In this document: positions 27,489 to 36,862 of the stretch, one piece after another | How the letters are laid out: every line of letters starts with the position of its first letter | Numbering within the stretch: position 1 is the first letter of the stretch | Origin: Spirosoma endbachense | Lineage (GTDB): Bacteria > Bacteroidota > Bacteroidia > Cytophagales > Spirosomataceae | DNA length: 64,000 bases | Direction: 5' to 3' | Assembly: GCF_010233585.1 (NCBI RefSeq) | Contig: NZ_CP045997.1 | Span: 2,518,692-2,582,691 of the forward strand | Translations under genes and position numbers: made by a program | The notes under the pieces: generated by a model | Database searches by the model: none | Told to the model about the DNA's origin: nothing | The model's input: only the letters and a program-made list of their open reading frames with translations

Positions 27489-28979
27489 ATGGAAACTACC
27501 ACGTCAAAAAAATGGTACAACAAAGTATGGCTAGTTGTTTTCTCCGGCCTGACATTATTCCCTATAAACCTCTTTATACTTTTGAAAAATCAGAGTATAA
27601 AGCGAATATGGAAGGTGATTCTATTTTTACTTTCCCCCTTATTTACAGCACTGACAGTCGGCCTTTTATTCTTTTCCTATATCAGTATATCATCCCTGCT
27701 CAAAACTAAATTTGAAGAATCGGCAAAAAAAGCAGCTGACGGTCCTATTGTTTTTTATGACTGGAATACGGCACTTGCCGGGTATAAAAACGCAGACGAC
27801 GAAATAATCATCCCGGCAAAGTTTGATTATGCTGGTGACATCGTTAATGGATCAGCCGTCGTATGTCAGGATGGGAAATATGGTTATATTGATAAAGAGG
27901 GCAATCAATTACTGCCATTTCAGTTTGACGACGCTTTTACATTCAATGAGGGAGTGGCCGTTGTTAAGCAGGAAAACAAATGGATGGTCATTGATAGCAA
28001 GGGCCAACCATTGAAAACATTGGATTATGATAGTATATATCAGAGTGATACACTATTTATGATAAAGAAGAAGAATTTATATGGGTGTCTGAATACGAAA
28101 GGCGAAGAAATTATCAAACCAGAAGTTCCCTCATCTTTCCATTTTCGGGATGGCTTAGCGTATTTTGGTCCTTTCAAAGATGGGATCATTTATATGGATA
28201 CAAGATTGAAACCTGCCCTGATTATTAACGGTACTCAAGGTAGTGATTTTAGTGAAGGCTTGTCTGCAATTATTCGAGACGGGAAGGTAGGTTTTATTAA
28301 CCTGAACGGAGAATTAGTGATTCCAGCAGAATATGACGTTAAAGATTATAGCGGTATTACCTTTCTGCCATCCTTTTCGTTAGGCTTAGCCTGTGTCCAT
28401 AAAAATGGGAAGTATGGCTTTATAAACAAACAGGGAGAAATCGTTATACCTCTTCAATTTGACCATGCCTATGATTTTAATAAAAGCGGGATAACAACTG
28501 TCACAGTAAATAAAAAGCAGGGAGTTATCAATACCCAGGGTGATTTTGTTCTTCAACCGATTTATGAAAGCGTCAATACCATTCCTTCTGGAATTAATAT
28601 AATAAGGGCCGAGTTAAACGGTAAATTTGGTTTTGTCGATAAAACAGGCAAAGTAGTCAGACCCTTTATCTATGATCTGGTTTATGATTATAATGATGGA
28701 AGATTTTTTGCCAGACAAAACGGGAAATGGGCTTTGCTGGATCAGGACGGGAAACAGATTACTCCCTTTCACTTTGAAAACGTCTATGGTGGTTTTGAGG
28801 AAGGGGTAGCCTGTGTTCAACTAAATGGAAAATATGGCTATATCAGTAAGTCAGGTAAGCTGATAATTGATTTTAAATTCGATAAAGGCGGAAATTTCAA
28901 TAAAGGGAAACTCGGTAAATATCAAAACGATAGCTATTTTATTTATAATAAAAAGGGTCGGGAAATTGGCTCTGAATAG
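27489..28979 (+). CDS. WG-repeat protein with N-terminal membrane helices
   Basis: This 496-residue protein has two hydrophobic helices near residues 10-30 and 42-65, then about nine to ten WG/KYG-type repeats of roughly 40-45 residues. Examples are GKYGYIDKEGNQLLPFQFDD and GKYGFINKQGEIVIPLQFDH. WG repeats form beta structures with presumed binding roles, but no reaction is known for them. The base composition is more AT-rich than that of neighbouring genes, and the gene lies between direct repeats, both hints of acquisition. A terminator follows at 29064. Confidence 0.88.
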   Translation: METTTSKKWYNKVWLVVFSGLTLFPINLFILLKNQSIKRIWKVILFLLSPLFTALTVGLLFFSYISISSLLKTKFEESAKKAADGPIVFYDWNTALAGYKNADDEIIIPAKFDYAGDIVNGSAVVCQDGKYGYIDKEGNQLLPFQFDDAFTFNEGVAVVKQENKWMVIDSKGQPLKTLDYDSIYQSDTLFMIKKKNLYGCLNTKGEEIIKPEVPSSFHFRDGLAYFGPFKDGIIYMDTRLKPALIINGTQGSDFSEGLSAIIRDGKVGFINLNGELVIPAEYDVKDYSGITFLPSFSLGLACVHKNGKYGFINKQGEIVIPLQFDHAYDFNKSGITTVTVNKKQGVINTQGDFVLQPIYESVNTIPSGINIIRAELNGKFGFVDKTGKVVRPFIYDLVYDYNDGRFFARQNGKWALLDQDGKQITPFHFENVYGGFEEGVACVQLNGKYGYISKSGKLIIDFKFDKGGNFNKGKLGKYQNDSYFIYNKKGREIGSE

Positions 28980-28996
28980 GAACTGGATAGCCTAGA

Positions 28997-29064
28997 TTGT
29001 CTACTCGATGTGCTTATCCCCCCGGTAAAAATAATCGAAAACTGGACCATGATTTTTTCCCGTA
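28997..29064. repeat. direct repeat copy 2
   Basis: This is a near copy of 26991-27058: the EamA C-terminal codons, stop region and following CATGATTT sequence recur here without the rest of the exporter gene. Its presence downstream of the WG gene suggests a duplication made by insertion or unequal recombination. Confidence 0.8.
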
Positions 29065-29098
29065 AAAAGCCGGGAGGGGTAACCCTCCCGGCTTTTTT
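29064..29098 (+). terminator. intrinsic terminator after the WG-repeat gene
   Basis: GCCGGGAGGG at 29069-29078 pairs with 29083-29092 around loop GTAA, preceded by five A and followed by six T. It acts in both directions by symmetry. Confidence 0.9.
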
Positions 29099-29319
29099 AT
29101 TATTTGATTTACACGCCTATTGAGCTTTCTTAGGTTTATTAAACGGTATGGAAAATACCCTATTAAAAAATGTGGTGAACGACTGTTACCTCTTGGTGAC
29201 CAGACGGAATAGAGGAGTGAAAGTCAGGTGGAATCTTCAACCTCTGCTTGCCTGGAAAATATTGACATTGGCAAACGTTTAACTCACTGTTCATTCCCAC
29301 CCAAAATCTGTACGCTTTT

Positions 29320-29913
29320 ATGGAAACTACTCCTGCCCCCGCTAAGCCCAGGAATAAGACTATTTCACAACGAGTCTTGAAACTTATTTTAGACCTCTAT
29401 GCCCCTACTGTATTGATTCACATGCTAAAACTAAAAACCGGGAAAAAGGCATTTGTTTTCTTTCTTGTATTAGTAGCTTCAATTCATTTTAGCTCAAATT
29501 CTTTTGCCCAAGCTCGTCAAGTAAACCCTCTTGACGCATTTATAGAAAACAGAGGGACAAAAATACTTGCGCGATGTGCCCATCCATTTAATACGTATAC
29601 CGAAGGTAAATACTCAGTTGATGGAAGTATCATCAGAGTTTGGGTTACTTATAGTAACGGTACCACTGAAACGATTCAATTACATTATAATGCGGATGGC
29701 GATTATTTTGATGGGGTAAAATGTACAGCTGGTAGCGAGTGTTCATATAGTTTCATGGCAGTAAAAATGTTTAGCGCTACAATCCCAAGTGGGGAAAGGA
29801 TTTGCCTGGAAAAATTTTTCCATTCATCCTTCGATACTATGAGTGGTGAGCAAATGACAGCAGCTGGATTAACTGGCGAATGGTGGAAATGGAGAGAGAA
29901 ACCGTGTAATTAA
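29320..29913 (+). CDS. secreted protein of unknown function
   Basis: The 197-residue frame has a hydrophobic signal-like stretch well inside (AFVFFLVLVASIHFSSNSFA, about residues 44-63). The true start may therefore be the Met near residue 35 (MLKLKTGKKAF), giving a typical signal peptide. The exported part has four cysteines (for example LARCAHPFNTY and KCTAGSECSYSF) suitable for disulfides. No family is recognised. Its first codons (METT) match those of the WG-repeat gene start, perhaps by chance. Confidence 0.65.
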   Translation: METTPAPAKPRNKTISQRVLKLILDLYAPTVLIHMLKLKTGKKAFVFFLVLVASIHFSSNSFAQARQVNPLDAFIENRGTKILARCAHPFNTYTEGKYSVDGSIIRVWVTYSNGTTETIQLHYNADGDYFDGVKCTAGSECSYSFMAVKMFSATIPSGERICLEKFFHSSFDTMSGEQMTAAGLTGEWWKWREKPCN

Positions 29914-29978
29914 CTTTTTGATGCCCCTATTGCTTTCTTTAACCCGATAAAATGGACTTATAGCCCTCCAAACAGAAA

Positions 29979-30013
29979 AAAGCCTTATAAATCAAGGACT
30001 TATAAGGCTTTAT
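29979..30013 (+). terminator. hairpin terminator
   Basis: AAAGCCTTATAA at 29979-29990 pairs with 30000-30011 around a 9-base loop, about 65 bases after the secreted-protein stop. The stem is preceded by an A-run and followed by T/A bases. Confidence 0.7.
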
Positions 30014-30514
30014 GCCTAATCTTAAGCGCACTCGTAGGATCTGTCAAAACAATCCGCTAATACACTTATTCTCAATATTTTAGCCTTTATTCTTCATCTT
30101 CTGTAACCCAAATATAAAGCCAATCGTCATCAGAATAAAGCTTAAATACTTTGGAAAGAACGTTTTTGTGTGACCTGAAGCCTATACATGAACTTCAAAA
30201 TGTAGTCAATGCCCTGCAATTGGCTCTTTTAAGTTTATAAGACAAGATATTTTATAGAGTATACAAAGTGAAATCCATCATTAAGATTCTTGTGTCTATA
30301 GTAATTTAAGGTTAGCCGCTAGCTTTCATATTATTAATTGGCAAACTCTTGGCAAACAAGGAAATTTACATCTTACGCAATAAGCAAACTTCCCTTTATC
30401 AGTTGCTGCTGTGTTAAAAAAATGAGTTGGACCTGCTACTTTCGATTACTCACAATTTTGAGTTACTCTACTCCTTCGGCAGGCCACGCAGAGTTACCTT
30501 AAATTGTATTCCTT

Positions 30515-30820
30515 GTAAGCAAGGCACTCACCCGAGTGGGCGTGGCAGAAGCGGGAATGGAGTTGTAGGTGAAGATACTAGGTAATCCAGTAGAGTGAAA
30601 ATCCGTCGGGGTTGAGATTCGTGGGGTAACAGGCCAATCAGTGCAGTTGAATCTGACGGATCTTCAGGGCCGGGTTTTGCATCACCAGCGACTTGACGAA
30701 GCGGGCTCACTAGAACGGGTGAGTGTGCCGGTTGGTATGGGCAAGGGGCTATTACTCTTGCAGGTCAATACCGCTCAGAAACGCCAGCAAGTGAAGTTAT
30801 TGAAGCCCTGGTTTTTAGTT
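30515..30820 (+). pseudogene. relic of a T9SS sorting-domain protein tail
   Basis: Reading from about 30521, the frame gives LTRVGVAEAGMEL, a stop at 30566-30568, VKILGNPVE, a stop at 30596-30598, then KSVGVEIRGVTGQSVQLNL and LQGRVLHHQ, ending VKLLKPW. This matches the C-terminal sorting domain of the propeller protein at 24000-24317 (RLGVGEEGSGLL, LGNPVEGELATIEISGV, KLLRL). The two in-frame stops and missing body show it is a decayed gene end. Between 30014 and 30514 no gene is seen. Confidence 0.75.
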
Positions 30821-30832
30821 GATGGAATGCAT

Positions 30833-30865
30833 CGCCCGATTTCGAGAAGGTCGGGCGTTTTTTTT
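30833..30865 (+). terminator. intrinsic terminator after the T9SS relic
   Basis: CGCCCGA at 30833-30839 pairs with TCGGGCG at 30851-30857 and eight T follow. It probably once ended the now-broken gene. No gene is seen between here and 31078. Confidence 0.8.
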
Positions 30866-31078
30866 ACCAGCAACAAAGGCCCCATCCAGCCACTAGCAAA
30901 ATAGGACCTTAACCCATACACTACTTGTGTTTAGATTCAGACCTCAACAACCCGTATCAGAGTAGTTATCGTACTATATATCCGGGTTACCGTCTGGTAA
31001 GGCTGAACCAGAATAAATCAATTGCTCATGAAATCGGATAACGTTCTATCCAAAGGTTATAAATTTCAAGTGCAGTAG

Positions 31079-31594
31079 TTATAGCTGTTCAGAATAATCT
31101 TGCGTTACAGCCGCAGCTTCATGATCAATTGGTGGATAGGTACCCCTGCCAGCGCGAACGCTTTTGTCATCTGACAAATCGGTATCAATTATGATCTCGC
31201 CCTGTAATAATCTCGCAACGGGGCAATTTTTAGCGATATATAACAACCGTTCTCGTTGTTCATCACTGACTGGTTGACCAAAAAATATAGTACGCTCTAT
31301 CAGGGTTTGGAAGGGTTCTCGCCGTTGTTGCATGTTAACCGCGACGTGTATGTCAGAAATATCCCACCCCTTTTTCCTGACATACATTCTAAGCGTAGTG
31401 AGTGTACAGGCCACTAGTCCCGAAAGTACGGCACTAAACGGATCGGGTCCGATGTCTTTTCCGCCGTTAAAAGTCGGCTCATCCATGAGTAGTTGTCCAG
31501 CGCGCCAGTTGATGACAACTTCCTGTCGGCCTTTGACAATATCGCCCGTTATGTCTTTGGCAAACAGGTGACTAGTTTCTTTTTTACGCATCAT
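31079..31594 (-). CDS. OsmC-family protein
   Basis: This 171-residue protein has the two OsmC/Ohr cysteines: one in the helix LSGLVACTLTTLRMYV near residue 61 and one in AKNCPVARLL near 124. The N-terminal part is the beta-sheet of the fold (VVINWRAGQLLMDEP). OsmC proteins detoxify organic hydroperoxides with these two thiols. The long second domain region IHVAVNMQQRREPFQTLIER is normal. It lies near DoxX and quinone-oxidoreductase-like genes on the same strand, consistent with a small stress group. Confidence 0.9.
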   Translation of the reverse strand: MMRKKETSHLFAKDITGDIVKGRQEVVINWRAGQLLMDEPTFNGGKDIGPDPFSAVLSGLVACTLTTLRMYVRKKGWDISDIHVAVNMQQRREPFQTLIERTIFFGQPVSDEQRERLLYIAKNCPVARLLQGEIIIDTDLSDDKSVRAGRGTYPPIDHEAAAVTQDYSEQL

Positions 31595-31694
31595 GATTTA
31601 AATGTATGTTGGCGGACTATTCATCGTTTATGTTGTCTGAAGTATAGTGTACATGACTCGCACCGATCCATTTCCGCAACTTCAGTCACTGGAT

Positions 31695-32141
31695 TTATGA
31701 TTCCTTTGAGCTGGAATAAAGCGGTCTCTGCCGCTTCAACGGGTCGTCCTGTTGAGCAGCCAGTAAAAAGGCGGCTGCACTCCCCACCCAAACCGAATAA
31801 TCGAAAGGGGCTTTTATCCCCAAAGAGACGCTCATGGCTAGGGCAAACATCAACAAAAGAATGCCTGTGCCAATGGCTGCTAGTTTTGTCTTAAAGCCTG
31901 AAACCAGCATAACCGACAATAGTATTTCGAAAAATGTGGCAGCGTAAGCGGAGAATTTGCTCAAAATTCCTGGGAGAAAAGAAGTAACTTCCCCCGTGTA
32001 TTTTTCAAAATTCTGCCAGTTGCCCCAGCTAGAGTCAGGTCCCCAAAGACCAAACCGGTCGGCAACCGCTGAAAGCATTGTGGCAGCGATGGCAACTCGT
32101 AAAAAAATCTGAAGAAAATGTTCCGTTTTACTGGTGATCAT
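31695..32141 (-). CDS. DoxX-family membrane protein
   Basis: This 148-residue protein has four transmembrane helices. DoxX features are visible: an N-terminal helix with FLRVAIAATMLSAVADRFG, a SAYAATFFEILLSVMLVSGF block near 64-85, and IGTGILLLMFALAMSVSLGI. DoxX-like proteins are linked to quinone or sulfur redox reactions, but their biochemical role is often unclear. The region 31595-31694 upstream of OsmC is non-coding. Confidence 0.88.
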   Translation of the reverse strand: MITSKTEHFLQIFLRVAIAATMLSAVADRFGLWGPDSSWGNWQNFEKYTGEVTSFLPGILSKFSAYAATFFEILLSVMLVSGFKTKLAAIGTGILLLMFALAMSVSLGIKAPFDYSVWVGSAAAFLLAAQQDDPLKRQRPLYSSSKES

Positions 32142-32294
32142 TTATAGCTAAACAATTAACTGATACCGAATTTGTATAGGCACTTTATCGATGTATTCGC
32201 CTGAAGCGATAGCCCGTTTTTTTGACAATTTCATCGTCCACCGCTTCAGGGCGGGGCGGGCAATGATCCAGGAGGAACAGAATCGCTCGCCGTC

Positions 32295-33212
32295 TCACGG
32301 ACGAACACGGATGATCGTCTTCCCCTTGACTCGACTGGTCGGATTGAAGGCGGCAACAGCGTTGTCAAGGGTAGCGATGTGGCCGATGTTCGGCCGCAGA
32401 CGTCCCGCTCGGAACCGCTGGACGACCTCATTCAATTGGGCTCGATCGGGTACGACGACAAAGTCAATAGTCAGCCCTCCTGTGGGCCGTATATCGGTTG
32501 GGCCGGTGATGGTCACCAGCGTTCCTCCAGCGCGAATCAAGCCCGCAGACCGCTTCGCGATGTCGCCCCCGAGGACATCAAAAACCAGATCGACCCCGCC
32601 AACATCTTCTAAGGCTTCGTTATCGAGGTCGACGAACTCCTGTGCGCCGAAGTCGAGAGCCGTCTGACGGCCGGCAGTGCGCCCGGTGCCGATGACGTAG
32701 GCGCCAGCCTCACGGGCGAACTGGGCCGCCATCGAACCGACTATGCCGGCCGCACCATGCACCAGGACGCTCTGCCCCGCCCGAAGGTGGCCGTGCTCGA
32801 ACAGCCCCTGCCATGCGGTCAGTCCCGGCATCACCAGACTCGCGCCCACAGCGAAGTCAACGTCGCCCGGCAACGGCGCAAGGTTGCGTGCCTCGACGGC
32901 TACATACTCCGCCAGGGTGCCGTCGCGATACCAGTCGGTAAGGCCAAACACCCGCTGTCCCACCGACAGTCCCGTTGTGCCGTAGCCGAGGGCGGTGACC
33001 ACTCCGGCCAGTTCGTGGCCGGGGATCGACGGGGTCCGGTCACGATCGAGCCGATCGGTCCAGGTCGAGGGCCACGACAGCTCATCTCCGGTGATACTCG
33101 ACGCGTGAACCTCAACGACGACATCGTTTATCGCTGCCAGCGGCTCGGGCCGCTCCACGAGTTTCATGCCGGCTGTTCCCGCTGCCTGGTCGGTTACCAC
33201 GATCGCCTTCAT
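32295..33212 (-). CDS. zinc-independent quinone-oxidoreductase-like MDR dehydrogenase, GC-rich
   Basis: The frame is open to 33245, but ATG 33212 gives the family start MKAIVVTDQAAGTAGMKLVE and 305 residues. An N-terminal GroES-like domain (SIPGHELAGVVTALGYG) and a Rossmann NADPH motif (VHGAAGIVGSMAAQFA near 145) identify a medium-chain dehydrogenase/reductase of the quinone oxidoreductase type. No zinc-ligand cysteines are present. The coding DNA is strikingly GC-rich: 43 of 60 bases are G or C at 32701-32760, unlike the neighbours. Acquisition from a high-GC bacterium is likely. The long opposite-strand frames here follow from that composition. Confidence 0.92.
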   Translation of the reverse strand: MKAIVVTDQAAGTAGMKLVERPEPLAAINDVVVEVHASSITGDELSWPSTWTDRLDRDRTPSIPGHELAGVVTALGYGTTGLSVGQRVFGLTDWYRDGTLAEYVAVEARNLAPLPGDVDFAVGASLVMPGLTAWQGLFEHGHLRAGQSVLVHGAAGIVGSMAAQFAREAGAYVIGTGRTAGRQTALDFGAQEFVDLDNEALEDVGGVDLVFDVLGGDIAKRSAGLIRAGGTLVTITGPTDIRPTGGLTIDFVVVPDRAQLNEVVQRFRAGRLRPNIGHIATLDNAVAAFNPTSRVKGKTIIRVRP

Positions 33213-33700
33213 AGCACACCTCCCTTTCTGTTCATCAACAAACACACCATTACTGAAGTGATGCCGCGGTACACGACTGCTTCTACTCTTGTTTTCAGCA
33301 TGATTTTACTAGTTGGAGCTGTTCAATTACCTTTTTTGTTAGGGTAAAATTAGGTCTTCGTTTGGCTAGCTTAGCGGGCCAGTTTTAAAATATACAGGGG
33401 GCCAGATAGAAGTAAGAAAATTCTTGAGATTTCAATTAAAAAAGACGGGCAGCCAGGCCCATAATGATTTAAAAAAAATAGCGTGCTTCTATGGTTGGCT
33501 GAAACAGAGGGGATTAACCTATTGATTCATCAGTAAAAAGTCCTAGTCCGATAAAATTCGTCTGAACTCTGACCTCAACCCAAACGAACCAATCCGCTTT
33601 CGCGTCTTTCTCTTACCTATCAGAGTATGGATGAACGTCAACGCTCAACTTTAATGATCGCTAATTATGGATTGGGCCAGCCATCATATACAGCGTTCGG
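33213..33700. other. gene-free stretch
   Basis: I see no gene, stable RNA or strong palindrome in this AT-rich stretch between the transferred dehydrogenase and the relics that follow. Confidence 0.5.
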
Positions 33701-33706
33701 GTAGTC

Positions 33707-33909
33707 TATATATAAGGGGAGGGCTTACCCGTTGCCCACACAAGTAATTAGTGAGCTATTAAAAAAGCTACATCGGGGAAGTTATGGCATCGGTTGGAGT
33801 CATAACGAATTACGAAAGGGGTTTGTCGGTTCTCCCGGACAAACACTAACTTGGGTCACGGTCAATGATTCGAGTGACAACCTGGCTTTTACAAAAGAAC
33901 TACCCTAGA
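33707..33909 (+). pseudogene. unidentified coding remnant
   Basis: A frame without an ATG is open from after TAG near 33704 to TAG at 33907-33909. It reads as plausible protein (LHRGSYGIGWSHNELRKGFV, then GSPGQTLTWVTVND). The lack of a start and its position directly before a frameshifted barrel gene suggest a fragment of a decayed gene. I do not recognise it. Confidence 0.3.
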
Positions 33910-33924
33910 TTAAAAGCTATATAT

Positions 33925-34518
33925 CCTGGCTAAATCCGGTTTATGGACAACACCGATTTGCGGCCTCCATAACCCTTGCCCCTGTCTATTCCCATCTTGA
34001 TTATAAACTAATTCGTTCCGTTTTGGACCTGCCTCAGTGTCAGATACTGATCTGATTACCAACCAGTCAAATGGGTTTGGCTATTCGGTTGCTGTACTGG
34101 GCACCTATACGCTTTCGTCTAAGTGGTCAGCTTTAGCCGGTATTTGGGCTACTCAGTTTTTTGCGACTTCTGGCGATTATACTATTAATCTAACACATTG
34201 GGACCTTAACTACCGCAACGGGCGTATATTCCAATATGCCTATAAGCTTCCTTTCTTACTTATCTTTCAGCCGGTGCTTCGCTTAATTTCAGCTCCTTCC
34301 ATTATATCGACGTCAATGCGGTGGAAGACCCAGGTAAATTTGACAAGGTTACCGATTTTACCCCCATTTTGGGAGTTGCTATTAGCTATCGATTACAAAA
34401 GAATCTCACGTTCATGGCGCAGCCAACGATTCACTATAGTCTACAATCTCCTCCTTACTATAGTTATTATCATACCTATCAGATAAGCTTACAAACTCAA
34501 CTAAGGTACCATTTCTGA
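33925..34518 (+). pseudogene. frameshifted outer-membrane beta-barrel gene
   Basis: Three frames carry one protein. The first reads HRFAASITLAPVYSHLDYKL up to about 34030. The second reads NGFGYSVAVLGTYTLSSKWS up to about 34255. The third runs from YLSAGASLNFSSFHYIDVNA to LQTQLRYHF at 34518. Each part aligns with the intact barrel gene at 34806 (RFSIAPTLSPSYQHL; SVGLTTAYAFTPKWS; FSAGLLANHNYRI; LQTQLKISF). It is therefore an older relative broken by at least two frameshifts. Confidence 0.75.
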
Positions 34519-34805
34519 AGTGTGTTTACTCGAGTGAGTGGCTGTTAAGCTTTAGGTTAAGGGGCAATTAGAACCTAGATTCCTTTTCTGGAATAATAGT
34601 TGCGTGGCCATCAGATTGAATAAAAACTTTTAGATTAATTTCTATTATGAGTTCATTCCACAAATAGACACAAGATTCTAGAATACTATAATTATGAATT
34701 AACAAATTTTAAATTGTTTCTTTTATGGAGATAGCATAAACTTACAAGAAGTAAAGACCCTTATCCTCCGTCCATTTATTAATTAATACCAGCTAATTCA
34801 TACGC

Positions 34806-35468
34806 ATGAAAAAGATAACTACTCCCTATCTGACCGCTCTGCTTGTCGGTTCGCTATTGACCACCGCATCAATGGGGCAAAGTCGATTTTCGATTGCACC
34901 CACGCTCTCTCCCTCTTATCAGCACCTTAATTGGGTAGCACAGGTTGAACATACAAATGCTTCTAAGGGTACACAAACCAGCTCAGGAATTTCAGTTGGC
35001 CTGACGACTGCCTATGCCTTTACCCCGAAATGGTCGCTCTCTGCCGCTATTTTATATAACTATTCTTCAGCTAAGTTGCGGTATGATAATTTTACGTCCA
35101 TAGCGACTCAGGCAAGACGCTATGAGAATTGGCAAGTACCTCTTTTACTGAATTATACTTCATCCGCTCGTCGCGTATCACCATATTTTTCAGCGGGACT
35201 TTTAGCCAATCATAATTACCGTATTACCAATACAGATACCGGGATTAGTTCCTATCACAAAATTGACGAAGGCACCACCAATGCCTTTACGCTATATGGT
35301 ATGGTTGGCATGGGTGTACATTATCGAGTAATGCCTAATTTGGCGTTGGTTGTCCAACCCACTGCGGCTTATCGTATAAATACCCCTTCAGGAGACTACC
35401 CAATCGCTTATACGTCCTGGAATGATTATTTATTGGGCCTACAAACCCAGCTAAAAATTAGCTTTTAA
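34806..35468 (+). CDS. outer-membrane beta-barrel protein
   Basis: This 220-residue protein has a signal peptide (PYLTALLVGSLLTTASMGQ) and repeated amphipathic beta strands (SGISVGLTTAYAFTPKWSLS), ending LQTQLKISF with the terminal Phe of barrel proteins. The size suits an 8-stranded OmpA/OmpW-like barrel. Its role is not known. The broken relative directly upstream shows it came from a tandem pair. No gene is seen in the 287-base spacer before it. Confidence 0.82.
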   Translation: MKKITTPYLTALLVGSLLTTASMGQSRFSIAPTLSPSYQHLNWVAQVEHTNASKGTQTSSGISVGLTTAYAFTPKWSLSAAILYNYSSAKLRYDNFTSIATQARRYENWQVPLLLNYTSSARRVSPYFSAGLLANHNYRITNTDTGISSYHKIDEGTTNAFTLYGMVGMGVHYRVMPNLALVVQPTAAYRINTPSGDYPIAYTSWNDYLLGLQTQLKISF

Positions 35469-35600
35469 GCGCAGTGATATACATAAGACTGGTTCATTCG
35501 CCAACCTGCCTCCGAAAGGCAAGCCAAGCCTATCAGTGGAATCCCTGGAAGGGTTAAAAACCTTTTACTGCTGAAACGCTGAGCGTTAACATGTCTCTAG

Positions 35601-35786
35601 CTATTTTTTGCCCATGATCTGTTTGATCAGGTATTTACTCTGGAGTCCAGCAAATAAAGCCTCACCAAAGGGTAGAGCAACCGCAATTATAAGGGCTAAG
35701 ATCGAACCTGCCATGATCATTATGCCCCTTAGGGGCGTGACAGTCGTATCTACTAAGTCCTGATGGTTTGATCTGGCATCTTTCAT
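35601..35786 (-). CDS. possible small membrane protein
   Basis: This 61-residue frame has one long hydrophobic helix (GIMIMAGSILALIIAVALPF) flanked by charged ends (MKDARSNHQD and QIMGKK), which looks like a real single-span protein. No homologue is recalled, and there is no neighbouring gene on the same strand to support it, so it may be spurious. Confidence 0.4.
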   Translation of the reverse strand: MKDARSNHQDLVDTTVTPLRGIMIMAGSILALIIAVALPFGEALFAGLQSKYLIKQIMGKK

Positions 35787-35939
35787 TCATTTACTGGTTT
35801 ACATGAAAGGAGAGGAAATGTAGCAGAAAAGAGTCAGTAGTCAAATCGTATTCTCAAAAATGGCTGCTGAAACTTCGCCTATCTGTTCATTGTAGGAGTG
35901 AAAAGTAAAGTTTGAAGGACTCGCAATTCATTCTGATTA

Positions 35940-36350
35940 TTGGCTTTTCCGAATAGTTGTTATTGTTGCACACTAATGACAGCCTTCCAGATCAAAGCCG
36001 ACTTGACTGGAGCCTTATGGAGGTGTCATAACCGAGTAGACAGTCTAAATCTGATTCGGATAGAGCAGATCATCAAAAGCTGTGGATATCCCGGTCGCTC
36101 GCTGGTCGGTAAACCCACCAATGAGGCTGCCTGGTACGTGCTTCAACATTCCCCTAAGTTCAAGGTCTATTTCTCCCTCATTCAACGAGCTGGCCCACCT
36201 TTTTCATTAGTGGCCATGATGGAGGATCGGCTGGTGACCGAACAACTTAAACCTCAGATTTATGGAACACAGATTACCTGTTATCCACTGCGAGCCAATT
36301 CGGCCAAACAGGAATGCTTTGTTTGGCCTATTCTGAATCCTAAACAGGTC
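35940..36350 (+). pseudogene. truncated DUF6624-family gene
   Basis: The frame encodes the DUF6624 core: IIKSCGYPGRSLVGKPTNEA, then LVAMMEDRLVTEQLKPQIYG and FVWPILNPKQVNQR. The family usually continues with a C-terminal block of about 20-30 residues, which is missing. At about 36345 the sequence changes to the IS256-type transposase remnant on the other strand, and the frame runs on to 36383 only by chance. The N-terminal residues also look unusual. Confidence 0.7.
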
Positions 36351-36862
36351 AATCAACGGAAGTACGTTATCCGTAATGGCTGAGAGCTGACCGGTGCTGA
36401 TTTCCAAGCCGTACAAGTCCTGAAGATGATCCTGAATATCCTCATAGGACATGCCCTTGCTGTAGAGGGAGAGGATGCGATTATCTAGCCCTTCGCCTAG
36501 TGTCGTTTGCCGTTTCCCAATGAGCTTTGGCTCGAAGGAGCCGTCCCGATCACGCGGCATCTCCACGCTAATCGGCCCATGAGGTGTTTTGACCTGCTTG
36601 GTCTTACTGCCATTGCGTCGGTTGGGACGGTTTTGGTCAACATGCACCTGCATCTCACCCGATAAGGCCGCATCCAATAGATCTTTCAAGAGTGGGGCCA
36701 GCAACCCATCTTTGCCCGTTAGCTCCTTGTCACCTGCCAACATTTTGGCGATAGTGGTTTGACGGAATGCTTCATAGTCGAAGCCGTTTTTCTTCCCTTC
36801 TGTTTCCATGTGATTGTCAAATTAGTAAATCATAACTTGACACACTTTATGGAACACTCTCC
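36345..36862 (-). mobile_element. IS256-family insertion sequence remnant
   Basis: The minus-strand frame from ATG 36809 encodes about 155 residues of a mutator/IS256 transposase N-terminus: LLAPLLKDLLDAALSGEMQV, NRRNGSKTKQVKTPHGPISV, and ILSLYSKGMSYEDIQDHLQD. It ends at SAITDNVLPLI, where it meets the DUF6624 fragment; the catalytic DDE part is gone. The outer end at about 36832-36862 reads, on the minus strand, GAGAGTGTTCCATAAAGTGT, typical of IS256-type terminal repeats. The other end is lost, so the element cannot move. Confidence 0.85.

Noticed and set aside
31493..31894. 133-codon plus-strand frame
   Set aside because: It is antisense to the OsmC and DoxX genes, both of which have clear family motifs.
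32191..33347. Two long plus-strand frames over the GC-rich dehydrogenase gene
   Set aside because: High GC lowers stop frequency; the minus-strand dehydrogenase has full family motifs and explains the region.
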